Origin: Streptomyces sp. I05A-00742
GTDB lineage: Bacteria; Actinomycetota; Actinomycetes; Streptomycetales; Streptomycetaceae
Assembly (NCBI RefSeq): GCF_013055795.1
Contig: NZ_JABETO010000045.1
Coordinates: 1-33,059, forward strand
DNA length: 33,059 nt
Reading direction: 5' to 3'
Shown: one piece after another, positions 7,841 to 13,954 of the stretch
How positions within the stretch are numbered: the first letter of the stretch is position 1
Layout of the letters: the number at the start of each line of letters is the position of its first letter
Made by a program: the position numbers and the translations under genes
The notes under the pieces: generated by a model
Seen by the model: the letters and a program-made list of their open reading frames with translations, nothing else
What the model was told of the DNA's origin: nothing
The model's database searches: none

Positions 7841-8053
7841 TTACTGCTGACGCTTACTCACGTGCGATGCGGCGGTCATTCCGGCGCCGTAGGTGAAGGC
7901 AAGAACGGCACCGCCAGAAGCTACGGCGGTGAGGGGGGTCTGGCCAAGAGCAGCGGAGCCGATCCCCGCAACCAGCCCAGTGATGACAGATACCAGAGCG
8001 ACGACGACAACGTGATACACGCGGTGGTCGCAGGTAGAAGTGGTGGCAGACAA
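7841..8053 (-). CDS. Small membrane protein, transposon cargo
   Basis: The 70-aa product has two likely membrane helices: HVVVVALVSVITGLVAGIG and a second around LTAVASGGAVLAFTYGAGM, followed by a short basic tail. TTG at 8053 is chosen because GGAGGG lies about 7 nt upstream. The frame continues to 8089 with weaker support. A perfect hairpin follows the stop. I do not recognise the family. It lies inside the transposon between the tniQ remnants and an endonuclease VII-like gene on the same strand, separated by about 300 bases. A toxin-like, phage-holin-like or immunity role is possible but speculative. Confidence 0.6.
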   Translation of the reverse strand: MSATTSTCDHRVYHVVVVALVSVITGLVAGIGSAALGQTPLTAVASGGAVLAFTYGAGMTAASHVSKRQQ

Positions 8054-8357
8054 GTAGGGCCCTCCTGCACTCCGTCGGAGCGCCGTCACCTGAATCAGGG
8101 CAGGATGCAGCCTGCGCTGGATTCACGTCACAGCGTCGCCGCCCAGCGGGCGTCGCAACAGGGGAGCGCCGGCCAGGCGCGCCTATTGCTCCTCGACTGG
8201 GGCGCTGTGGCGGTTGGCCATCATCACCGATGCACCATGCCTTTCAAGGATCTCGTCAACCACGTCCATAGTAGCCACCAACACTGACATCCAGAAGGGT
8301 TGGAGCGCGCCTCCTGAGAGCCCAAGTGCTGTCCACAGCTACCCTCGTTTACCTGAG
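8054..8357. other. Intergenic stretch between two cargo genes
   Basis: No gene is supported. It presumably contains the promoter of the small membrane-protein gene. A spaced inverted repeat TGAATC...GATTCA occurs near 8091-8125. Confidence 0.4.
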
Positions 8358-8861
8358 TCAGGCCAGACGGTCACGCACGATGTCGCCCAGCAGAAACTGG
8401 AGCCCTCCGGCAAGGCGAAGGCGACGGCCTGGTGGGTTGGTCAGGTAGTCGTTCATGCGGCCCCAGTCCCTACGGTCATGGGAAAGGAGTTCGTACCAGG
8501 CAACACCCCGAGCGTTGCACCCGATGCACAGCAAGCCTCGGACGCATCCTCCACAGATGGACCATGCGGCGTCTGACGGAGTGCAGCACTGGTGATCGTG
8601 ATCAATGTGCCAGTACGAGGAGCCCGTGTCCCACCTATCCGGTTTCCCGCCACACAGGGCGCAAACACCGCCCTGAAACTCCAGAAGGGCCCTCACGTCG
8701 CCTGCTGTGAGGTTGTACCGGCGGCCTTGTCGGGCCATCTGGCTGCAGCTGGGGCAATGCCCCGAACGTCGCCCCTCTCCCCTGTACTTGACAGTGGTGC
8801 CACACCCCTCGCAGGCCCACAAGGTGTCGCGCGTCAAAGGGATTCCGTATGAAGCTCGCAT
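8358..8861 (-). CDS. T4 endonuclease VII-like HNH nuclease
   Basis: The product carries an N-terminal zinc ribbon (CEGCGTTVKYRG ... HCPSCSQM) and an endonuclease VII-type HNH core: CALCGGKP, the WHIDHDH histidines, then VRGLLCIGCNARG, where the second cysteine pair completes the zinc site. These proteins resolve branched DNA in phages and are widespread in actinobacterial mobile elements. The start ATG at 8861 begins MRASYGIPL. The frame is open to a GTG at 8957 next to the right-end repeats, and neither start has a strong ribosome site, so the N-terminus is uncertain. The gene is the first one inside the right end and reads inward, mirroring the RusA-like gene in the adjacent element. A role in transposition, defence or element maintenance is unknown. 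Confidence 0.8.
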   Translation of the reverse strand: MRASYGIPLTRDTLWACEGCGTTVKYRGEGRRSGHCPSCSQMARQGRRYNLTAGDVRALLEFQGGVCALCGGKPDRWDTGSSYWHIDHDHQCCTPSDAAWSICGGCVRGLLCIGCNARGVAWYELLSHDRRDWGRMNDYLTNPPGRRLRLAGGLQFLLGDIVRDRLA

Positions 8862-8972
8862 CCCCCGACGGTAGCGGGAAGCACTGACACCGCTCTGGCC
8901 GTGGGGGCGCAGCCTCTCTCCCAGGGCTTGGCCCATCCGTCTCGCCGCGTAGGGCACGGTCTAAGTCATGGC

Positions 8973-9017
8973 GTGACAACAAGCGCTGAAATGTGACAGC
9001 TAACGCTGGAAGTCACA
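8973..9017. promoter_or_regulatory. Right transposon end with TnsB-type sites
   Basis: Read inward from 9017 the end starts TGTGACTTCCAGCGTTAG, identical to the left end over 18 bases. Inverted octamers lie at 8993-9000 (GTGACAGC) and 8973-8980 (GTGACAAC). The right end thus has fewer sites than the left, an asymmetry also known from Tn7. Confidence 0.82.
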
Positions 9018-9022
9018 ACGGC
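9018..9022. repeat. Target-site duplication, right copy (ACGGC)
   Basis: Identical to 1669-1673. The 13 bases 9010-9022 (AAGTCACAACGGC) repeat exactly at 1661-1673, because the left neighbour also ends in a related right end followed by the same target. Confidence 0.9.
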
Positions 9023-9045
9023 CGCGGCGCGACACCGCCAACTCC

Positions 9046-9081
9046 TGCAAGCAGGTGCTTGCAAAAGTTAGCAAGGTGCGG
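9046..9081 (+). promoter_or_regulatory. Palindromic operator upstream of the XRE gene
   Basis: TGCAAGC-AGGT-GCTTGCA (9046-9063) is a perfect 7-bp inverted repeat. A second pair CTTGC...GCAAG follows at 9058-9075, sharing the middle half-site. The arrangement suggests an operator bound by the downstream XRE regulator (autoregulation, inferred). It begins 28 bp after the transposon end. Confidence 0.6.
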
Positions 9082-9093
9082 CAGCATCGCCTC

Positions 9094-9477
9094 ATGGCAT
9101 CGCTCAACGTCGGCAACCTCGGCGAGTACCTGCGCGAGCAGCGTCGCAACGCGCAGTTGACGCTGCGTCAACTCGCCGATGCGGCGGGAGTGTCCAATCC
9201 CTACCTCAGCCAGATCGAGCGCGGTCTGCGGAAGCCGAGCGCGGAGATCCTGCAGCAGCTGGCCAAGGCGCTGCGGATCTCGGCGGAGACGCTGTACGTG
9301 CAGGCCGGGATCCTCGACGAGCGGGCCCGGGAGGAGGCGGAGGTGCGCAGCGTGATCCTTGCGGATCCCTCGATCACCGAGCGGCAGAAGCAGGTCCTGC
9401 TGGACATCTACGACTCGTTCCGCAGGGAGAACGGGCCGAAGACGAAGGACGACGACGACAGCAAGCCCGCCGGCTGA
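9094..9477 (+). CDS. XRE-family regulator of the hbhA locus
   Basis: The 127-aa protein has an N-terminal helix-turn-helix of the Cro/CI type (LRQLADAAGVSNPYLSQIER, about residues 24-43), then a helical region and an acidic-basic tail (KTKDDDDSK). Start ATG 9094 gives MASLNVGNLGEYLREQRR, the usual start of this family; the ribosome site is weak. It is followed by an HbhA-like gene and a DUF2516 gene, the same order as Rv0474-hbhA-Rv0476 in M. tuberculosis, so it is the conserved local regulator. Palindromic TTGCA-containing sites just upstream suggest self-control. The transposon junction lies about 70 bp before the start codon and may have changed upstream promoter input. Confidence 0.88.
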   Translation: MASLNVGNLGEYLREQRRNAQLTLRQLADAAGVSNPYLSQIERGLRKPSAEILQQLAKALRISAETLYVQAGILDERAREEAEVRSVILADPSITERQKQVLLDIYDSFRRENGPKTKDDDDSKPAG

Positions 9478-9520
9478 CCCTTTCCGGGGCGGCCGCGTCG
9501 GGAGACGGGAGACCCATCGC

Positions 9521-10141
9521 ATGGCCATCACCACTCAGGACGTGCTCAAGGCAGCCACCGACACCGCCTACGCGGCGGCCGGCGCCGCCGACCTCGCCGC
9601 CGAGAAGCTCGGTCAGGCGGTCGTCGAGGCTCCCGGGCGGCTGGAGCAGCTGCGGAAGACGGACCCGAAGGAGCTGGGCGACCGGGTGACCAAGGGGGCC
9701 AAGGAGGCTCAGACGCAGGTCACGGCCAAGTTCGGGGAGATCGTCGGGTCGCTCGACGGGGACCTGAAGAAGCTCGGGCAGAACGCGCAGGACCTGCTGC
9801 TCCAGGGCGTCGGGCAGGCGGTCGGGCTCGCGGCCCGGGGTGGCGAGACCTTCGAGAAGCTGGCCGACCGCGGCCGGGAGGCCGTACGGACCTGGCGCGG
9901 CGAGCCGGCCGCGGAGGTCACCGAGATCCCGGTGGCCACCGAGCCGGCCGACCAGGCCGCCGCGGAGGACGCCAAGGGCGAGAAGGCCAAGGACGAGAAG
10001 GCCGCCGCCGCGGACGAGGACGCCAAGCCCGCCGCCCGGAAGACCGGCACCCGCAGGTCCACGACGGCCAAGAAGGCCGAAAGCAAGGCGGACGACAAGG
10101 CCGGCGACAAGGCGGCCGGCGACAAGACCGGCGCCCAGTAG
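9521..10141 (+). CDS. HbhA-like heparin-binding hemagglutinin homologue
   Basis: The 206-aa protein has a long amphipathic helical N-terminal half (about residues 5-130) and a C-terminal tail rich in Lys, Ala and acidic residues (e.g. KAESKADDKAGDKAAGDK), the architecture of mycobacterial HbhA, where the Lys-rich tail binds heparan sulfate. In a soil actinomycete the role is more likely surface or lipid association than host adhesion (inference). There is no signal peptide, as in HbhA. ATG 9521 has a GGAGAC-type ribosome site. It follows the XRE gene by 43 bp and precedes a DUF2516 gene, probably one transcription unit. Confidence 0.82.
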   Translation: MAITTQDVLKAATDTAYAAAGAADLAAEKLGQAVVEAPGRLEQLRKTDPKELGDRVTKGAKEAQTQVTAKFGEIVGSLDGDLKKLGQNAQDLLLQGVGQAVGLAARGGETFEKLADRGREAVRTWRGEPAAEVTEIPVATEPADQAAAEDAKGEKAKDEKAAAADEDAKPAARKTGTRRSTTAKKAESKADDKAGDKAAGDKTGAQ

Positions 10142-10257
10142 CAGCGCTCCGGGGAGCGATCCGGGCACCTCCCACGTGTCCGGGTCGTTCCCCGAGTACG
10201 GTGGGCAGCAGCGGGCGGACCGTACACGTCGCACGGACGGACGAGAGGTGGGCGGCA

Positions 10258-10596
10258 ATGCTGGTGCAGGGCTTCAACACGATCTGGGCCTACGTGACCC
10301 TGGGCCTGCTGGTCTTCGCCGTGGTCGCCTTCGTCAACGCGGCCATCCACCGCGAGGACGCCTACCGGGCCGCGGACAAGCAGAACAAGGGCTTCTGGCT
10401 GATCATCCTCGGCCTCACGGTCGCGGTGAACGTGTTCCTCGGCGTGTGGGGCTTCCTGCCCATCCTGGGCCTGGTGGCGACGATCGTCTACTTCGTGGAC
10501 GTGCGTCCCGCCCTCAAGCAGGTCACGGGCCGCGGCCCGCGCCGCCGGGGTTCCAGCTCGGACGGCCCGTACGGTCCGTACAACGGCGGGCGCTGA
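10258..10596 (+). CDS. DUF2516 membrane protein
   Basis: The 112-aa protein contains an N-terminal membrane helix (TLGLLVFAVVAFVNAAIHRE) and two close-packed hydrophobic segments (FWLIILGLTVAVNVFLGV; FLPILGLVATIVYFVDVRP), then a basic Gly/Tyr/Arg tail. This matches the DUF2516 family, which lies next to hbhA in mycobacteria (Rv0476). The function is unknown. ATG 10258 is preceded by GAGAGGTG. The gene converges on the PP2C phosphatase gene, and only 36 bp separate their stops. That gap holds a short direct repeat of GAGCCAAG but no strong hairpin. Confidence 0.85.
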   Translation: MLVQGFNTIWAYVTLGLLVFAVVAFVNAAIHREDAYRAADKQNKGFWLIILGLTVAVNVFLGVWGFLPILGLVATIVYFVDVRPALKQVTGRGPRRRGSSSDGPYGPYNGGR

Positions 10597-10632
10597 GCCA
10601 AGCTGAGCCAAGGGGGGCCAGGGCGCAGCTCC

Positions 10633-11925
10633 TCAGCGGTCGAGCAGCAACACCGCCAGATCGTCCGTCAGTTCCTCGCCGTTCAGCGTCCGGACCTCCG
10701 TGACCGCGGCATCCAGCAGCGCCTCCCCCGCCAGCCCTTCCTTCATCTGACGGGCGATCATCTCGATCATCCCCTCCTGCCCGAGCCGCCGCGCCCCCTC
10801 GCCCACCCGGCCCTCTATCAGGCCGTCCGTGTACATCAGGAGGCTCCAGGCGTCGCCGAGCCCGACGTCCAGCCGCGGCCAGTCGGCCCGCGCCAGCAGG
10901 CCGAGGGCCGGGCCGCCGCCGTCCTGGGGCAGCAGGCAGGGCGGTTCGCCGGGACGGACCACGAGCGGGGCCGGGTGGCCGGCCAGGAAGAGGCCGGCGG
11001 AGCGGCCGTCCGGCGCGATGTCGACCGCGCAGAGGGTCGCGAAGATCTCGTGGTCGGCGCGCTCGTGCTCCAGGACCTCCTGGAGGGTGCCGAGCAGCTC
11101 GCCGCCGCCGATCCCGGCGAGCGTCAACGCCCGCCAGGCTATCCGGAGTTCGACGCCGAGCGCCGCCTCGTCGGGGCCGTGCCCGCAGACGTCGCCGATC
11201 ATCGCGTGCACCGTGCCGTCGGGCGTCCGGACGGTGTCGTAGAAGTCGCCGCCGAGCAGGGCGCGGCTGCGGCCGGGCCGGTAGCGCGCGGCGAACCGCA
11301 GGTCGGAGCCGGCCAGCAGGGGGTTGGGCAGCAGCCCGCGCTCCAGCCGGGCGTTCTCCTGGGCGCGCAGCCGGGACTCGGAGAGCTGCCGCTGCGCGAG
11401 ATCGGCGCGCTTGCGCTCGACGGCGTAGCGGATGGCGCGGCTGAGGACGCGGCCGTCCAGTTCGTCGCGGAAGAGGTAGTCCTGCGCGCCGACGCGGACG
11501 GCCTCGGTGGCGCGCTCCGCGTCGGTCTCGGAGGTCAGCGCGAGCACGGCGTGCCGCGGGGCGAGCCGCAGCACCCGGCGCAGGGTGTCCAGCTCGTCGC
11601 CAGGAGCACCAGGAGCACCGGGAGCGCCGGGCGCGCCGGGCGCGCCTGCGTCACCGGGATCACCGGAGTCACCGGAGGCGCCGTCCCCCGCGGGCAGGCC
11701 GAGGTCGAGCAGGATGCACTGCACGTCGTCGGTGAGCAGCCGCTCGGCCTCGGTGAGGTTGCGCGCGGTGCGGATGCGGACGGGCTTGCCGGCCACCACG
11801 GTCATGTCGGCCATCTCGGGCATGGAGAGCGACCCCGCCGGGTCGTCCTCGATGACCAGCAGGGTCAGCCCGCCGTCGGACGGTCCGGCGGCGGACGCCA
11901 CCGTGCCGGGTGCGGATACGGGCAT
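10633..11925 (-). CDS. Response-regulator/PP2C (SpoIIE-type) phosphatase
   Basis: The 430-aa protein starts with a receiver domain (LLVIEDD; phospho-acceptor in ILLDLGLP; switch region LALTSE). The usual Lys is replaced by Arg in YLFRDE. A helical linker (about residues 165-205, AVERKRADLAQRQLSESRLR) leads to a SpoIIE-type PP2C domain with the metal-binding motifs GGDFYD, IGDVCGHG and MYTDGLIEGR. Such proteins dephosphorylate anti-sigma-factor antagonists in partner-switching pathways. A collagen-like Gly-Ala-Pro repeat interrupts the receiver domain. ATG 11925 is supported by GGAAGGA upstream. No kinase or anti-sigma gene lies beside it; an RsbW-like gene is found at 28216. Confidence 0.88.
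   Translation of the reverse strand: MPVSAPGTVASAAGPSDGGLTLLVIEDDPAGSLSMPEMADMTVVAGKPVRIRTARNLTEAERLLTDDVQCILLDLGLPAGDGASGDSGDPGDAGAPGAPGAPGAPGAPGDELDTLRRVLRLAPRHAVLALTSETDAERATEAVRVGAQDYLFRDELDGRVLSRAIRYAVERKRADLAQRQLSESRLRAQENARLERGLLPNPLLAGSDLRFAARYRPGRSRALLGGDFYDTVRTPDGTVHAMIGDVCGHGPDEAALGVELRIAWRALTLAGIGGGELLGTLQEVLEHERADHEIFATLCAVDIAPDGRSAGLFLAGHPAPLVVRPGEPPCLLPQDGGGPALGLLARADWPRLDVGLGDAWSLLMYTDGLIEGRVGEGARRLGQEGMIEMIARQMKEGLAGEALLDAAVTEVRTLNGEELTDDLAVLLLDR
11600..11683 (-). repeat. In-frame 9-bp repeats encoding a Gly-Ala-Pro linker
   Basis: Tandem near-identical 9-mers (CCAGGAGCA, CCGGGAGCG, CCGGGCGCG on the plus strand) encode a GAPGAPGAPGAPG run preceded by GDSGDPGDAG inside the receiver domain of the phosphatase. 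Copy number changes would keep the frame. Confidence 0.85.
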
Positions 11926-12117
11926 CACGTCGGTTTCCTTCCTCCCCCGGCGATCACCGGGAGGCGCCCCACCCCCGAGGGCGGCGCCGCACGGAACCGC
12001 GGCGCCCGACGCGACAGTAGCGGGGAGCCGCGGGCGAACGGAATGGTACGGAGCCACCCGCCTCTGTCATATGCCGTCGCCAACGCCGCTTTTGGGGCGG
12101 GCCGGGAGGAAAACGTC

Positions 12118-12309
12118 ATGAGAAACGTCACGTCGCATACGTACGTACGACAACGCCACACCCCGAGCTGCGATAACCGTGCGACGGCCGATCTGGAGCA
12201 CGAAACGACCGGCCCGGAGCGCGAACGGAAGCGTGCACGCCGATATCGCACCTCCGCGCTTCCGCACGGCGCAAACCGAACGCCCCACGGCGTGACGTGG
12301 GTTACGTGA
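12118..12309 (+). CDS. Possible small basic protein
   Basis: A 63-codon frame begins MRNVTSHTYVRQRHTPSCDN and follows a good ribosome site (GGGAGGAAAACGTC before ATG). It is rich in Arg, His and Thr, contains one Cys and has no membrane segment. It lies in the gap between two minus-strand genes and divergent from the phosphatase gene. It ends inside the first unit of a 14-bp repeat array. I do not recognise the family; the ribosome site is the main support, while codon bias is weaker than in neighbouring genes. Confidence 0.42.
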   Translation: MRNVTSHTYVRQRHTPSCDNRATADLEHETTGPERERKRARRYRTSALPHGANRTPHGVTWVT

Positions 12310-12351
12310 TCCGGCTTACGTGACGCCCGTTACGTGACCGCCGTTACGTGA
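12288..12351. repeat. 14-bp iteron array (TTACGTGA)
   Basis: TTACGTGA occurs at 12302, 12316, 12330 and 12344, exactly 14 bp apart, with a degenerate unit (CGGCGTGA) at 12288. Each unit holds the near-palindrome GTTACGTGAC. The even spacing suggests cooperative binding of an unknown regulator, or tandem duplication. Confidence 0.8.
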
Positions 12352-12445
12352 CGCGGGATACACGCCGGAGCACCGGCGGAAGGAGGGCGCGCACCCCCAA
12401 CCTCCCCCACCCGTAGGCCCGTAGGCCCGTCAGCCCGTAGGCCGG

Positions 12446-13615
12446 TCAGCCCGTCGGCCGCACCACCCCGAGGATCGGCATCGACCCGGCCCCCGCCATC
12501 GTCACCTGACGGCCGGGCCGCGGCGCGTGCACCATCATCCCGTCGCCGACGTACATCGCCACGTGGCTGGCGTCCGAGAAGTAGATGATCAGGTCGCCGG
12601 GGCGCATGTCCTTGACGTCGACCTTGGGGAGCTGCCGCCACTGCTCCTGCGAGGTGCGCGGTATCCCGCGGCCGGCCGTCGCCCAGGCCCGGGAGGTGAG
12701 GCCGGAGCAGTCGTAGGTGTCAGGGCCCACGGCGCCCCAGACGTAGTTCTTGCCGATCTGGGCGGTCGCGAACTCGACCGCGCGCCGACCCTCGGTGGTC
12801 GCCGTGCCGGCGTCCTTGAGGGAGACGCCCTTCAGGGCGTCCGAGGCGAGCCACTGCTGCTGGGCCTGCCGGGCCTTCTCCTCCTCCAGCTTCCGCAGCC
12901 GCTCGCGCTCCGTCTCCTCCAGGCGCGACTCCAGCTTCCTGGCGGCGTCGAGGCGGGCCTCGATCTCCTTCTTCGCGTCTTCCTTCTTCTTCCGCTCGCC
13001 CTTGAGCCGCTTCCACCGCTCGTCGGCGGCCTTCACATACTTCTCGAGCTCGGCCTTGGCGGACTCGGTCTCGGTCAGCAGCCGCCGCGTGGCGTCCTGC
13101 CCCCGGCGGGTGGTGTCCAGCGAGGCGAGGAACTCCTCGGGCGAGCGGGCCAGGAACAGCTGGGTGGAGGGCGCCAGGCCGCCGGTGCGGTACTGGATCC
13201 GGGCCAGGGCGCCGACGCGGTCCTTGAGCTCCTGGACCCGCTCCTCGGCGACGGACACCCGCTTGGTGAGGTCGCCGACGTTCTTCTCCTGGAGGCGGCT
13301 CTGCTCGTCCGCCGCGTTGTAGGCGTCCGTGGCCGACTCGGCCTTGCGGTAGAGGGCCTCCACCTCCTGGTGGACCTCCTCCAGGCTCTTCCGGGGCGGC
13401 GTCGGGTCGGCCCAGGCCGCCTGCGGGAGCGCCGCGCCGGCGGCGCAGGCGACCGCGGTGGCGACGATCACCCGGCGGAGACCGGGGACCCTGGTCCGGG
13501 GTCTGTCCCTCCCGGGCACCCGGGTGATGTCCGTACCCCCGTCACCAACGGCTCCGCCGTTCCGCCCCACCGGATACCTCCGCGACTCGAACGCCCCAGT
13601 CCTCACATGCCGCAA
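12446..13615 (-). CDS. Secreted coiled-coil NlpC/P60 peptidoglycan hydrolase
   Basis: The protein has an N-terminal signal region (VIVATAVACAAGAALPQAAWA, cleavage after AWA), a long coiled coil (about residues 75-265, dense in Glu/Lys/Arg) and a C-terminal NlpC/P60 domain. The catalytic Cys is in YDCSGLTSRAW and the His in SHVAMYVGDG. This is the RipA-like architecture of D-Glu-mDAP endopeptidases that cut peptide stems, where the coiled coil restrains activity. The frame opens at a TTG (13615); a GTG at 13606 or one nearer the signal peptide may be the true start, as no ribosome site is convincing. It is divergent from pstS and shares a 339-bp gap containing a PHO box. Confidence 0.88.
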   Translation of the reverse strand: MRHVRTGAFESRRYPVGRNGGAVGDGGTDITRVPGRDRPRTRVPGLRRVIVATAVACAAGAALPQAAWADPTPPRKSLEEVHQEVEALYRKAESATDAYNAADEQSRLQEKNVGDLTKRVSVAEERVQELKDRVGALARIQYRTGGLAPSTQLFLARSPEEFLASLDTTRRGQDATRRLLTETESAKAELEKYVKAADERWKRLKGERKKKEDAKKEIEARLDAARKLESRLEETERERLRKLEEEKARQAQQQWLASDALKGVSLKDAGTATTEGRRAVEFATAQIGKNYVWGAVGPDTYDCSGLTSRAWATAGRGIPRTSQEQWRQLPKVDVKDMRPGDLIIYFSDASHVAMYVGDGMMVHAPRPGRQVTMAGAGSMPILGVVRPTG

Positions 13616-13729
13616 CGCGCGGAAGGGATCGTGTCATGGGCGTGACCAAAGCAACAGAGACCTGCGTCACAGATGACCGGAATCCCGCGGCGGCGCGATC
13701 CGACCGGTTCCACCGCCCTGACGGCCGAG

Positions 13730-13769
13730 GTTCACCCCTCGTTCACCTCACTCCTTCGACGGCTTCACC
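13730..13769 (+). promoter_or_regulatory. PHO box (PhoP operator) upstream of pstS
   Basis: GTTCACC repeats at 13730 and 13741, exactly 11 bp apart, and GCTTCACC at 13762 continues the same phase with a weak unit between them. This is the Streptomyces PHO-box pattern of 11-bp direct repeats bound by PhoP under phosphate limitation. A likely -10 region (CTTAAT) follows at about 13777. The operator starts about 225 bp before the pstS start. The rest of the gap (13616-13954) holds no supported gene. Confidence 0.85.
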
Positions 13770-13954
13770 TGATCTGCTTAATTTCGGCCGTAGAACAGGG
13801 GCTGCACGGTCACCACCTGTGCGTGGCCGCCCTGCGTGAACCACGGGGAAGCGCAGAATCCCGACACCGCCCCACCGAAACCGCACCACCGGTACCGCAC
13901 CACCCACTTCTCGCACGCCGCCCCAGCGGCGGCTCCCGGAAGGAACACCAGAAA

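Larger units (their letters stand above)
1674..9017. mobile_element. Complete Tn7-like transposon (TnsABC-TniQ)
   Basis: The 7,344-bp element is bounded by 25-bp terminal inverted repeats (1674-1698 and 8993-9017) that differ at one base, and flanked by the 5-bp duplication ACGGC. It carries tnsA, tnsB and tnsC on the plus strand, tniQ on the minus strand, fragments of tnsC and tniQ, a small membrane-protein gene and an endonuclease VII-like gene. TnsA plus TnsB implies cut-and-paste movement. No Cas gene or CRISPR array is present, so this is not a CRISPR-guided element. An internal inversion probably disrupts tnsC and tniQ, so it may be immobile at present. Confidence 0.93.

Noticed and set aside
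7536..7850. Plus-strand frame of 104 codons
   Set aside because: TTG start, no ribosome site, reads through a terminator hairpin, no recognisable motif.
1674..9017. CRISPR-associated transposon
   Set aside because: No Cas proteins and no spaced direct repeats of CRISPR type; the repeats at the ends are TnsB sites.
10975..12117. Long plus-strand frame opposite the PP2C gene
   Set aside because: Antisense shadow; the minus strand shows receiver and SpoIIE motifs.
13636..13839. Short plus-strand frame MGVTKATETC... after a ribosome-like site
   Set aside because: It runs through the PHO box and promoter of pstS and shows no conserved features.
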